IMG/VR virus record: IMGVR_UViG_3300027852_000031
Span: 62,001-126,000 of that record
Origin: a virus
Direction: 5' to 3' (one strand)
Length of the DNA: 64,000 bases
Positions 21,401 through 28,005 of the stretch are shown in pieces. The notes under the pieces were generated by a model that had not been told where the DNA came from, did not search any database, and was given only the letters and a program-made list of their open reading frames with translations. Position 1 is the first letter of the stretch. Every line of letters begins with the position of its first letter. A program made the position numbers and the translations under genes.

Positions 21401-21904
21401 GATTTCTATAGTGGTGTACCAGGTATAGATACATTCATATCGGGCTATACGTTTGGTTCTGACGATACGCCAATATGGCATCTTAACGAAACTACTGTTA
21501 CTGTTCCGTCTGGTACTAGACAAGTCGAATTCACATTCAGCGCGATAAGGAATACGCCAGGAAATAAATCTCCTGGTGGCACATTGGGCGGAACTTCTAA
21601 TTTTGCTTCTTTTGATGCCCCATTCTTTATACTGCAAATGTCACCAAGTTATACACAGTCAACATATCACCCAGCGGATATTGACGAGGATAATCGTATA
21701 GAAAATTATGAATTAAGTAATTATATACTACAATGGCAAAGTGGTATTCTTCCTCTTGGGGTAGCCAAAAAATATCTAACTAGAGCAGAAAACATATGGC
21801 AAAGTGGGGTATCTAGGTCGTCTGGCGACCTTGTTGGCGGGGAATATTATGATGCCAAAGACGGGCCTCCACCAGAAAATTGGGTTGGTTCAGGATCTGT
21901 GTAA
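18407..21904 (+). CDS. Fibre-like protein with lectin-like domain and EF-hand
   Basis: 1,165 residues. Residues ~60-350 show the pattern of a concanavalin/LamG-like jelly roll (YLKFDFLYTE, NKWHEIQVFV, GMIYVWVNGQLDL, SVFLGHN, GRFFYDNVIW), a fold used for glycan binding and also in polysaccharide lyases; no catalytic set can be assigned. The middle is Tyr/Pro/Asp-rich. Residues 1091-1102 make a textbook EF-hand loop (D-I-D-E-D-N-R-I-E-N-Y-E, ligands at positions 1, 3, 5 and 12), followed by a helix, so the C-terminus is probably calcium-stabilised. ATG 18407 is followed by a second ATG two codons later; no strong ribosome site separates them. Host-surface binding is inferred. Confidence 0.75.
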   Translation: MRMYTLHFGHGMEHTQVLYDLAKGNYPYVFDGWDNGNGDVPDAVCENTRIVSHKEIFDRYGVKGGCGEYCLETWSHDTDRPQYACRLYTGGHGDTSLYGKDVRAFYLKFDFLYTETDEGTVVILQRSRTGLGDPTSEDLTLTLKNGYLEVLGSKHITQPDTEPPTYREDGWIPRGDGRNGSIYLAPNKWHEIQVFVNANQGWDVSEIGANANGLGYFDVDPFVPYFQAYEQNPVTPSNPVPKIKGSEDTAFTRPLRVDTWPSNGHPKFPNAILPGQDQTSWPPENYGSGQYFYGDKIGMIYVWVNGQLDLQHTTNMSNEQTGWESIYSQQSVFLGHNIATSDPDDPHSGRFFYDNVIWNDVRNPSGTYPSKIFTPPFSSDDSLEWEPNYKLKFTAMQMDPNYWEVDGVGRYNTRKHNTWMPNYPLGALVPSGQPYWVDVPARYGSPTDSMIPHGSKLTVIHTDWNGNKQEYNVRSGNRTLYPDYNVDYAYQNVQPNESNPFAVNQDDPRLDSLTSGNKVLFYLKRPAIASGQQPVAGGYGLGGMKDYMPNIYGDLGQSSLPPIYRIWTCIQDHVIGTSEPVDLQYHLIRVPSGISGYVDYLSDNQCPGDRAYRSYTNGNAALADGYSMCDWPYNPITGDPWVWDDLDTIQIGAYHGTHLGGNRVILYTIYLVVEHAGNIDPESDIVGTNILDWSIADDIPFISQDKKLYMPGWAPYNPNERSSYYNIWNIDPPFVIERSDRETEDGQAIVSNPQYSGIIEWDYKIRYLTGEIIQGSNYRKFDEHFDPVFVYTVSGINPSNPIRHPMRGEVITDVDGNHFTFLTYPVLEWNDKKYPTDPGLSPLDYYPYVRYDYDVMYIAPLQLGNFSEYGDFTGYIDTNLRPNISGGQWTINKRENAFNFRIDSDSYFHPFSPSSVVNHAATNPDESLDYTFPQSRSGHDYYFQSPDLPSGSVSQVIYLTDRFGISANAIDNGLYQADIGLYQTTASQTINDSGEGRFDFYSGVPGIDTFISGYTFGSDDTPIWHLNETTVTVPSGTRQVEFTFSAIRNTPGNKSPGGTLGGTSNFASFDAPFFILQMSPSYTQSTYHPADIDEDNRIENYELSNYILQWQSGILPLGVAKKYLTRAENIWQSGVSRSSGDLVGGEYYDAKDGPPPENWVGSGSV

Positions 21905-21909
21905 TATGG

Positions 21910-21919
21910 TGTATAATAT
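21910..21919 (+). promoter_or_regulatory. Candidate promoter element TGTATAATAT
   Basis: TGTATAATAT sits in the 48-base gap 34 bases before the ATG of the second paralogous structural gene. It shares the core of the element at 17704, which precedes the first paralogue. No clear -35 box. Confidence 0.3.
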
Positions 21920-21937
21920 ATTGTAAGATACTAATGG

Positions 21938-21946
21938 AAGGAGGTG
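21938..21946 (+). promoter_or_regulatory. Near-perfect Shine-Dalgarno site
   Basis: AAGGAGGTG lies six bases before ATG 21953 and matches the anti-Shine-Dalgarno of 16S rRNA almost fully. It contains the in-frame GTG at 21944, which is therefore part of the ribosome site and not the start. Such a strong site suggests a highly made virion protein. Confidence 0.75.
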
Positions 21947-21952
21947 AAAGAT

Positions 21953-22594
21953 ATGGCAGCAGCAATTACGTTTTATGCAGGAGAAGGCGGTGGAGTTTGG
22001 ACGAATCTGAATGCATCTGGCCTCGGTTTCTTCGGTGCGTCTTTTGGAACTTCGGTTCAAGTCGGGGAGTATCAAGACAGCACCTTCATCAGTGCTAGTG
22101 ACGGTAGCGCTCCAGCTGGTCCACAGGCGACCAACTGTAAATACGATACTGTTACATCTGGTGTAATAATCGATGGCGCATCTGCTATCGTGCCTTCGGC
22201 GGTACCCATTAATGATTCTAGTATGAATATACGATTTACTTTTGACAGTGCTGTTAAAACACAGAATTGTCAATTGAGAATTTTTGATCGTACAAATATA
22301 AACAATGGGGCCGAAGGAGTTACTACTCAGGTTCTGCAAGTTTGTAATGGTGGATCTGGTGTTAGTTCAAGTGGTACAGCAATTGCTCCAGGTAGTCATC
22401 CTGGATGGATAGCACCATCAGGTTCAGGTGTGACAGTATCGCTACTCAGTAGCCCAGGTAGTGGTGGTCTATCGCCATCTGGGACAGATACTCAAGATGT
22501 ACGACACGATTGGTTCTCATGTTTGTCGGCATCGCCTTTGAGTATTGGCTCTAAACAGAACTTCGGTTTGTATTGCCAACTCGAATATTTGTAA
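21953..22594 (+). CDS. Structural protein, paralogue of the gene at 17734
   Basis: 213 residues starting MAAAITFYAGEGGG. Matches the 17734 protein in SGLGFF(G), the NIRFTF strand, CQLR(I)FD, and the closing RHDWFSCL..SP...GSKQNFG....LEY. The middle differs and is Gly/Ser-rich. ATG 21953 is chosen because a very strong AAGGAGGTG site is correctly spaced before it. Last gene of the structural block, followed directly by a terminator hairpin. Virion role inferred from position and expected high expression. Confidence 0.75.
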   Translation: MAAAITFYAGEGGGVWTNLNASGLGFFGASFGTSVQVGEYQDSTFISASDGSAPAGPQATNCKYDTVTSGVIIDGASAIVPSAVPINDSSMNIRFTFDSAVKTQNCQLRIFDRTNINNGAEGVTTQVLQVCNGGSGVSSSGTAIAPGSHPGWIAPSGSGVTVSLLSSPGSGGLSPSGTDTQDVRHDWFSCLSASPLSIGSKQNFGLYCQLEYL

Positions 22595-22617
22595 ACCCTT
22601 GTCAATAAAGGAGTTAT

Positions 22618-22662
22618 GAGAGGACATTGATTGACCCGACGATCATAGTCCTCTCTTTTTTT
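22618..22662 (+). terminator. Rho-independent terminator of the tail operon
   Basis: An 8-bp perfect stem (GAGAGGAC at 22618-22625 with GTCCTCTC at 22648-22655) is followed by seven Ts (22656-22662). The loop is long at 22 bases. Its position just after the last tail gene supports a real terminator. Confidence 0.75.
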
Positions 22663-22673
22663 GGGAGATTTTT

Positions 22674-22865
22674 GTGAACGGAAAACCTATTCCCAGGAAT
22701 CAAAACGGATTAATAGAAAAATCATGTATTGATTGTGGAAAAATTAGATATTCAAAAACAAGTCTTCCTAGAGATCGATGCACTCGCTGTGCAAAAATTT
22801 ATAGATTTAAGCATAATCCAGCTGTTGGTGTTAAGAATATATCAAACATAGATTGTGCTGTATAG
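22674..22865 (+). CDS. Zinc-ribbon N-terminal fragment of an HNH endonuclease
   Basis: 63 residues from GTG 22674, with a GGGAG ribosome site six bases upstream. Two Cys pairs (CIDC and CTRC) look like a zinc finger. It stops at TAG 22863-22865, but the frame continues without another stop: GAA TAT AAA AAT GGC, then the ATG of the HNH gene at 22881. Read through, the joint reads EYKNGMSLKELGDKH, a normal helix-turn-helix start, so this looks like the front part of one interrupted endonuclease rather than an independent protein. It could still be made as a free zinc-finger peptide. Confidence 0.6.
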   Translation: MNGKPIPRNQNGLIEKSCIDCGKIRYSKTSLPRDRCTRCAKIYRFKHNPAVGVKNISNIDCAV

Positions 22866-22880
22866 GAATATAAAAATGGC

Positions 22881-23396
22881 ATGAGTCTTAAGGAATTAGG
22901 TGACAAACACAATATGTCGGCTATGACGATAAGATCTAAATTAATATCACGTGGTTGTATCATGCGAAAAAGCCAAGAAACAGCTGTCGGGCAAAAAACT
23001 TTCCAAAAAGCCCATGCTAAAATTAAACAACTTTGTGCAACAGGTGAATTTCAAAGACAGAAAAGCGCCAAACTACAGGGAATCCCACTTGAAAAATGGA
23101 AGGGATTTGTAACTCCGGAAAATAACAGATTAGTTGCTAGTCCAGAATACAAACAATGGCAAAAAACTGTTTTTGACAGAGACAATCGTACTTGTCAGCT
23201 ATGCGACAAAACACAATGTCCAATAGCCGCTCACCATATTTATCCAAAAGCCAAATATCCAAAAAAGGTACTTGATGTTGATAACGGCATTACACTGTGT
23301 GACAAATGTCATCACAAAACCATCGGCCATGAACATGAATACATTGATCGTTTAGTTAGTTTGGTACGGAGTAGATTATGTGGAAAAAAGCATTAG
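22881..23396 (+). CDS. HNH endonuclease (body of an amber-split gene)
   Basis: 171 residues. Residues 1-30 are a helix-turn-helix (MSLKELGDKHNMSAMTIRSK). The HNH site has C105 and C108, H118-H119, N135, and C140, C143, H144: the zinc-bound beta-beta-alpha-metal fold. Such free-standing HNH enzymes in phages are usually homing endonucleases. No good ribosome site precedes ATG 22881; the frame is continuous with the fragment at 22674 apart from one TAG. It overlaps the next gene by 19 bases. Confidence 0.75.
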   Translation: MSLKELGDKHNMSAMTIRSKLISRGCIMRKSQETAVGQKTFQKAHAKIKQLCATGEFQRQKSAKLQGIPLEKWKGFVTPENNRLVASPEYKQWQKTVFDRDNRTCQLCDKTQCPIAAHHIYPKAKYPKKVLDVDNGITLCDKCHHKTIGHEHEYIDRLVSLVRSRLCGKKH

Positions 23397-23692
23397 GCTT
23401 AGACGACGAAATGTACGATTCGATATCCGAAGCAAAAGTTGCTGACTGGCTATGGATCAAAGGTATAGAATACGAACCACATAAACACCTACCGAAGCCA
23501 AGCAGAAGTATCTGTGATTTTTATTTACCCGACTATAGGTTGTGGGTTGAATATGATGGTCTTATGGAAGTTCGAAAAGACGACAAGTTGAAGAACAAAA
23601 TACGATTTTATACTCAGAACAACATGAAGTTTATAGTTATAACTAGAAAGAACTGGCAAAGAGATTTATTCAATTGTATGGAGTTGGGATAA
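23378..23692 (+). CDS. PD-(D/E)XK-like (DUF559/Vsr-type) endonuclease
   Basis: 104 residues. The core is CDFYLPDYRLWVEYDG followed by a charged helix and KFIVITRKNW: the D...(E)-x-D/K arrangement of small restriction-like nucleases, where CDF(Y)LP and VE(Y/C)DG supply the acidic residues. A similar core (DFFIPSVNVVVECHG) occurs in the protein at 54048. The ATG has a GGAG site seven bases upstream and overlaps the end of the HNH gene by 19 bases. Probably a mobile or homing endonuclease; its target is unknown. Confidence 0.6.
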   Translation: MWKKALGLDDEMYDSISEAKVADWLWIKGIEYEPHKHLPKPSRSICDFYLPDYRLWVEYDGLMEVRKDDKLKNKIRFYTQNNMKFIVITRKNWQRDLFNCMELG

Positions 23693-23696
23693 TACT

Positions 23697-24053
23697 ATGA
23701 CCAAAAAACAACAAACACTTTATGCTTTTATTATAGCCATGATAAGCGTAGTCGGTGGAATCGCTGGAACATCCTTTACCATGGGATCAGAGAGTCAGAG
23801 AATCAGTGGACAATTATCTATGCATGATGTCGCAATAGAAAATATCAAAGACGATCAAATAACAAATAAACAAGATATCAAGAATGATATAAGTGATTTC
23901 ACTAAAATACTTTCAGATACAGTTTCTGAATTAAAAGAAGACATCAGCGAATTAACATGTGTTGTCGGCGATCTAAGAACAGACGTACAAGTACTAAAGG
24001 CGCTCATGGAACGGATGGAAAATGATATAAATAGAAGATCTTTTGAAGGTTAA
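23697..24053 (+). CDS. Small membrane protein with coiled coil
   Basis: 118 residues. One membrane segment at about residues 8-27 (LYAFIIAMISVVGGIAG) after a Lys-rich start, then a long heptad-rich region to the end. Layout (one transmembrane segment plus coiled coil) and position at the end of the late strand are compatible with a lysis-accessory or holin-like protein, but no family is recognised. Its TAA overlaps the stop of the convergent minus-strand gene in the sequence TTAA. Confidence 0.55.
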   Translation: MTKKQQTLYAFIIAMISVVGGIAGTSFTMGSESQRISGQLSMHDVAIENIKDDQITNKQDIKNDISDFTKILSDTVSELKEDISELTCVVGDLRTDVQVLKALMERMENDINRRSFEG

Positions 24054-24520
24054 TACCATTTAGCCATGACACGCACCGCTTGTTTTAACAGCACTTCTAG
24101 AACATATGCTTCTCCACGGGTTATGTTGTGCATACATGCTGTTCTTTTATTGTCTCTTTTGATACTGAGACAGAGTTTAAAACAATTAAGATCTTTATCT
24201 TTTACTAAATACATAACCGCATTGCCTTTTGGGTTTGAGTGAAACAACCCCTTGTGTTTACCCTTGTCTCTATCTAGTGGTCCTACACCAACTTGACCAC
24301 CAGCCAGAACTGATAATATTTCACCAATATCTGTTTCTCCCAGCTTAAAAATAAGCTTGTTTTCCCAATCAAATTTACCGGCTTGGTCATCATTGTTCTG
24401 ACTAGCCATTTCCAAGAAAACACAATCTTTTTCAGATCCCAGATTCCATTGCGAAGCAGATCCGCACCCATCTCTTTTGGGCTTATAAATAGTGAAGCCT
24501 TTTGTGAATTCTTTCGCCAT
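24050..24520 (-). CDS. Putative ssDNA-binding protein (MRP/whirly-like pattern)
   Basis: 156 residues starting MAKEFTKGFTIYKPK. Pattern: FDWENKLIFKL, an EIL.VL segment, GLFH, then CLSIKR and a final ITRGEAYVLEVLLKQA helix. This recalls the beta-sheet plus helix layout of MRP/whirly/PC4-like single-strand binders, by visual similarity only. ATG 24520 is favoured because GGAG lies nine bases upstream; earlier ATGs at 24529 and 24535 lack a site. Last gene of the minus strand and probably coupled to the gene before it, whose TAA lies two bases upstream of this ATG. Confidence 0.5.
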   Translation of the reverse strand: MAKEFTKGFTIYKPKRDGCGSASQWNLGSEKDCVFLEMASQNNDDQAGKFDWENKLIFKLGETDIGEILSVLAGGQVGVGPLDRDKGKHKGLFHSNPKGNAVMYLVKDKDLNCFKLCLSIKRDNKRTACMHNITRGEAYVLEVLLKQAVRVMAKWY

Positions 24521-24521
24521 A

Positions 24522-25424
24522 TTAGTCATCTCCATTTTCTTTTGTTTGTTCTTTCAACTCGCGTATGGCAACTGCAGTTCTTACAGCATCCTCATATGAT
24601 ATTTCTGTTAAATCAACATCCCCAGTAATTTCGCTTATAGCAAATGTTATACCAAGTTTATTTAATATATCTGGTATTGATAACTTATTTCTGTCAGCCA
24701 TTAATCTAATTAAGCTTATTTGGCCAGTATGAATCGATCCACCCTTTTGTATCTCATTAATTGACGCCATCGTTTTGGTAACTTCTTCCGCAGCCAACAC
24801 TCTACGTAGACAAAGCGCATTTCTGAACATACGACCCTTAGCTCTGGTATCAGCCATTGCTACTAGGTGGGTTGCATAATCCTCCAAACAGTTACCTTCA
24901 TGGGCATCGGCTAGTGCCTCAAATCTTTTAGTAATACCGTTTGGTAGGAAAAAAATACCCCACGCCTTTGCGCAAGCTCTAAAACCATTTTCGGCTGTAG
25001 GAGAAGCAACTAAATCACACCCCTCTTCAATTAACTCACCGATTAATTCACCAGCCATACGTCTAAGACCTTCGACTCTTGGATATTGCCCATCTACTTC
25101 GTCTGGCATAAATTTGCCAAGAACATATTGTGTCCATTCTGGATCATTAATACACGGGGGAGTACGCTCGTCTGATTCGTCATCGCTCGTAGATTCCACG
25201 TCTACAGCAATACCTATTTCATCATCTTCTTCTGTGGCAGTTTCTAATATTTCCATTGTTTCGTCTTTGGCACTATAATTTTGCACTTTCGCCAGTAAAT
25301 CTGGTCTCTTTAGCGGTTTTCCATCTTTGTCTACGAGGCTAGAAGTTTCACACCCTAAAGATAGTAGTAGTGTATGTAATTCCTGTTTACTCATACGTGT
25401 CGGTGCTTTATTCGTGTCAGACAT
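24522..25424 (-). CDS. Hypothetical DNA-metabolism protein, possibly annealase-like
   Basis: 300 residues. Residues 11-50 look like a small SAP-like helical unit, 55-90 are an acidic linker, and the central part has YPRVEGLRRMAGELIG and the helix ADTRAKGRMFRNALCLRR-V-L-AAEE. The latter resembles the A.TRA.GRA..A helix of Rad52/ERF-type single-strand annealing proteins, but the match is short and unproven. The neighbour downstream is a putative ssDNA binder. A GGAG site lies seven bases before the ATG, inside the end of the preceding gene. Confidence 0.5.
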   Translation of the reverse strand: MSDTNKAPTRMSKQELHTLLLSLGCETSSLVDKDGKPLKRPDLLAKVQNYSAKDETMEILETATEEDDEIGIAVDVESTSDDESDERTPPCINDPEWTQYVLGKFMPDEVDGQYPRVEGLRRMAGELIGELIEEGCDLVASPTAENGFRACAKAWGIFFLPNGITKRFEALADAHEGNCLEDYATHLVAMADTRAKGRMFRNALCLRRVLAAEEVTKTMASINEIQKGGSIHTGQISLIRLMADRNKLSIPDILNKLGITFAISEITGDVDLTEISYEDAVRTAVAIRELKEQTKENGDD

Positions 25425-26004
25425 TTTGATTCTCCGTTAACGCTATTCTAGCCAACATTTCTGCGTCGAAATCTGGAACTATTGTTGTATGTACATCTAT
25501 ACCAAACTCTGCTGCGATCAATCGTCTGTGATCATCGTGTCTAGAAATGACACGTATTCTGGCATCGCAGAATGCTGGTCTAATTTGGTCTGTATCCTTG
25601 TTTGGTACATCAATAAATTCTGGATCAAATACATAATGATAAACTATATCTGCATTTGTCGATAGGGCATGAATCGCTGTTTCCATACTTGTTGCTATGA
25701 GCGGATATCTATCCCATCTTAAAAGTTCTGCTATACCAAACAATGGACATAATACCGGCACACATGGCGGCATTATGTGTTGTCTAAAAATACAGATATC
25801 TAGTCCTGCATATTTTTTACAAAGATTGTTTATTGAATTGAGTCCAAAATAAGTCATATGTGAGGTTGATAGATGGTTAAACATGAATCCTACTATGGAA
25901 CGTTCACTCTCTAATTTTAAACCAATTTTTGCCATTTCTAATGACGCAGCTTCTTTTCGCCGAATTGCTTCGGCGTGTTTAGGATTTTTTTGTTTTTTAC
26001 CCAT
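25417..26004 (-). CDS. Hypothetical protein in the glycosyltransferase cluster
   Basis: 195 residues. A basic helical N-terminus (MGKKQKNPKHAEAIRRKEAA) precedes an alpha/beta-like region with a Cys/Pro loop (IMPPCVPVLCPLFG) and a segment ADIVYHYVFDPEFID. No motif allows a function. It overlaps both neighbours by eight bases, so it belongs to the same transcript as the GT2 gene upstream. An accessory role in the sugar locus is possible from position alone. Confidence 0.5.
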   Translation of the reverse strand: MGKKQKNPKHAEAIRRKEAASLEMAKIGLKLESERSIVGFMFNHLSTSHMTYFGLNSINNLCKKYAGLDICIFRQHIMPPCVPVLCPLFGIAELLRWDRYPLIATSMETAIHALSTNADIVYHYVFDPEFIDVPNKDTDQIRPAFCDARIRVISRHDDHRRLIAAEFGIDVHTTIVPDFDAEMLARIALTENQNV

Positions 26005-26767
26005 TTGGACTATTCCTACGACTTAGGGCAAGATTACGAGCCATCTGTTCATGTTGATCTATTTGTTGCTCATTGGTTGAGTTGCTTGTTAGTTCTATGT
26101 TATTATGTAATGGCGCCGGTATGTGGTATATTAGACCAATCTCCGAAATTCTCAACAAAAAATCATAATCCTCCCTATCCGACATCTGTTCATTGAACCC
26201 ACTCTTGAGTTGTGGGAATACGTTAGATCTAACGAGCAAATTCCGATCATATTGATGTCCTGCTAGGAGTTTTTGTATATCAAATGATGGTCTAAATATT
26301 CGCTCAACTCTTCCATCCAAATGGTATAGATCACAATCACTAACGACACAAGCAACTTGCGGAAACTGGTTAAACACACATACTGCTTGTGATATTTTAT
26401 CTGGCGCATACCAGCTGTTTGGATCTATAAAACCAAAAATCGTTACACCTTGCCACTTCATCTGTATCGCCGTATTAAGTGTTCTTGCCGTGGTTCCTTT
26501 CCGTTGCCGAAATATCTTGATAGAAACACCATTCAAAATACCATCAAATTCTGGTGGCATCCCAGTATTACCGTCAATTGTAACTGGCTGTGCCCCTAAT
26601 AGTTCACATAATATATCATATGTTCCATCAGTACTGTCATTATCACCTATTATTACTTGATCTGGCGGTCTAAATCCTGCAGTGATAGAATTAACAGCCT
26701 TCTTAACGTTGGTTTTGTTGTTTTCAGTGACCATAACGATTGTTATGTTTTCTTTGTCTTTAATCAT
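25997..26767 (-). CDS. Family 2-like glycosyltransferase (GT-A)
   Basis: 256 residues starting MIKDKENITIVMVTENN. GT-A features: the start strand ITIVMVTENNKTNVKKA, the nucleotide-binding VIIGDNDSTDGTYD, a TTARTLNTAI segment (like the usual ..ArN.gi), FGFIDPNSW in place of the DxD strand (only one Asp and an Asn, so metal binding may be altered), and SDREDYDFLLR (the ED base motif). ATG 26767 is preferred because it forms an ATGA overlap with the preceding stop. Confidence 0.75.
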   Translation of the reverse strand: MIKDKENITIVMVTENNKTNVKKAVNSITAGFRPPDQVIIGDNDSTDGTYDILCELLGAQPVTIDGNTGMPPEFDGILNGVSIKIFRQRKGTTARTLNTAIQMKWQGVTIFGFIDPNSWYAPDKISQAVCVFNQFPQVACVVSDCDLYHLDGRVERIFRPSFDIQKLLAGHQYDRNLLVRSNVFPQLKSGFNEQMSDREDYDFLLRISEIGLIYHIPAPLHNNIELTSNSTNEQQIDQHEQMARNLALSRRNSPNG

Positions 26768-27528
26768 GATATAAATACATCTTCGCAAAACCAAGTTAAT
26801 TTGATGCACGTATCTTGTTCTTCTTTGCTTAATTGCTGCTCGAACGTCAGATTTTCCTTGTTCATTATTAATGCTCGATATGGCTTAGTTATAAATACAC
26901 CAAAATTTAAGTCATTTATATGTATCCATGTGTCACCAATAACTGATGACATAGACCAGTGGATTACTCTTGTATAAGGGTGTTCTATGTGCTTCGACAA
27001 AATATCCAAACCATATATCTGCTGGCCCGCAGACAAAACTGTAAAAAATTTGGCATGCACCTGTTTAGAAATCCTCTGTATTGTACGAGATCTCTGGTCA
27101 TATGTTTCATGTTTTGCGCTACTATCTACAACAACATCAATAGAGTTGGCGTGCTCCTTCATACAATCTAGCGATATATTTTTGCGATCACCAAAACCTG
27201 TTGTATCAACAATAATAACTTTTTGGACATATTTGGCGAACCACTCAGAATCAAGTGTCCTGTTAAGATCAGATGCTGTGTGAATATGTTCGTCGAACAA
27301 TATCAATAAATCAAATTTAAATACATTCTCACTAATAACTTTATCTTTTAATACTTCTATGTCACAGGTTTTGTGAGATTGAGCCCACTGATTGCTTCTG
27401 CACAATCGACAATAACCCGGAGCGATAACATTACCATTTTTCTCTACACACATTTGAAATAACCGACAACCACGCCCAGTATCATCACTTTTGAGGAAAC
27501 AGCATCCGTTGCAACCAGTTGTTAGCAT
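26764..27528 (-). CDS. Cys-rich N-terminus glycosyltransferase-like protein
   Basis: 254 residues. The first ~45 carry eight cysteines in a zinc- or cluster-like pattern (CNGCCF, GCRLFQMC, APGYCRLCRSNQW). The remainder has alternating hydrophobic strands (FDLLILFDEHI, KVIIVDTTG, SIDVVVDSS) typical of a GT-A-like sheet, and IHINDLNFGVFITKPY near the end. Activity cannot be named. It overlaps the methyltransferase upstream by seven bases and shares ATGA with the GT2 gene downstream, so all three are likely co-translated. Confidence 0.5.
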   Translation of the reverse strand: MLTTGCNGCCFLKSDDTGRGCRLFQMCVEKNGNVIAPGYCRLCRSNQWAQSHKTCDIEVLKDKVISENVFKFDLLILFDEHIHTASDLNRTLDSEWFAKYVQKVIIVDTTGFGDRKNISLDCMKEHANSIDVVVDSSAKHETYDQRSRTIQRISKQVHAKFFTVLSAGQQIYGLDILSKHIEHPYTRVIHWSMSSVIGDTWIHINDLNFGVFITKPYRALIMNKENLTFEQQLSKEEQDTCIKLTWFCEDVFIS

Positions 27529-27995
27529 TTTTGTACCTCTATATACATCGCAATACCTTCATATCTCTTGGTGGTAATTACCAATCCTAGTTCAGACAAT
27601 ATTCTCAATATTGTATCTGAATCTATGATAACATTGCGTCTATCATGCTCTTGATCGGCCCCCAAAATAATCTTAGTAAATTCACCCAAATCTATTTGAC
27701 CCTGAACGAACGATTGCGCGACCACATAACAATCTGGTATTAAAATGGTGATTTTACCACCGATTTTGAGTTTAGCAAACCAATTGGCTATCGCTTTTTT
27801 CACAGAATCTATATTAGTCAAGTATTCCAGGCAATCTATAGCCAGAATCTCGTCCACTGTATCATTCTCTGTTAACCAGTCTAGCGACTCCATATCGCCC
27901 TGTCTAAAAAATTCACCAGATACATTTAATGATTTACAATCTATATTGATATATCCCACCCTAATGTCATCACCACATCCTAGATTTAATCGCAT
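27522..27995 (-). CDS. Class I SAM-dependent methyltransferase
   Basis: 157 residues. Motif I is LNLGCGDDIRVGYINID with the acidic end of strand 2 (NIDCKSL), followed by VDEILAIDCLEYL (motif II/III) and a GGKITILIPD strand: the small FkbM/UbiE-like fold common in sugar loci. The substrate is not visible. A GGAG ribosome site sits directly after the TAG of the preceding gene. Methylation of a sugar or lipid-linked glycan is inferred from neighbours. Confidence 0.75.
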   Translation of the reverse strand: MRLNLGCGDDIRVGYINIDCKSLNVSGEFFRQGDMESLDWLTENDTVDEILAIDCLEYLTNIDSVKKAIANWFAKLKIGGKITILIPDCYVVAQSFVQGQIDLGEFTKIILGADQEHDRRNVIIDSDTILRILSELGLVITTKRYEGIAMYIEVQKC

Positions 27996-28005
27996 CTATT
28001 GTCTC

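Noticed and set aside
22863-22865. TAG read as a sense codon (recoded phage genome)
   Set aside because: Many clearly intact genes of this window end in TAG (for example those at 28006, 42044, 50395, 54409 and 57708), some with the next start or ribosome site overlapping it, so TAG is a working stop here.
23697-24053. Firm call as holin
   Set aside because: One membrane segment plus coiled coil also fits spanin-like or anchoring proteins, and no endolysin is in the window.
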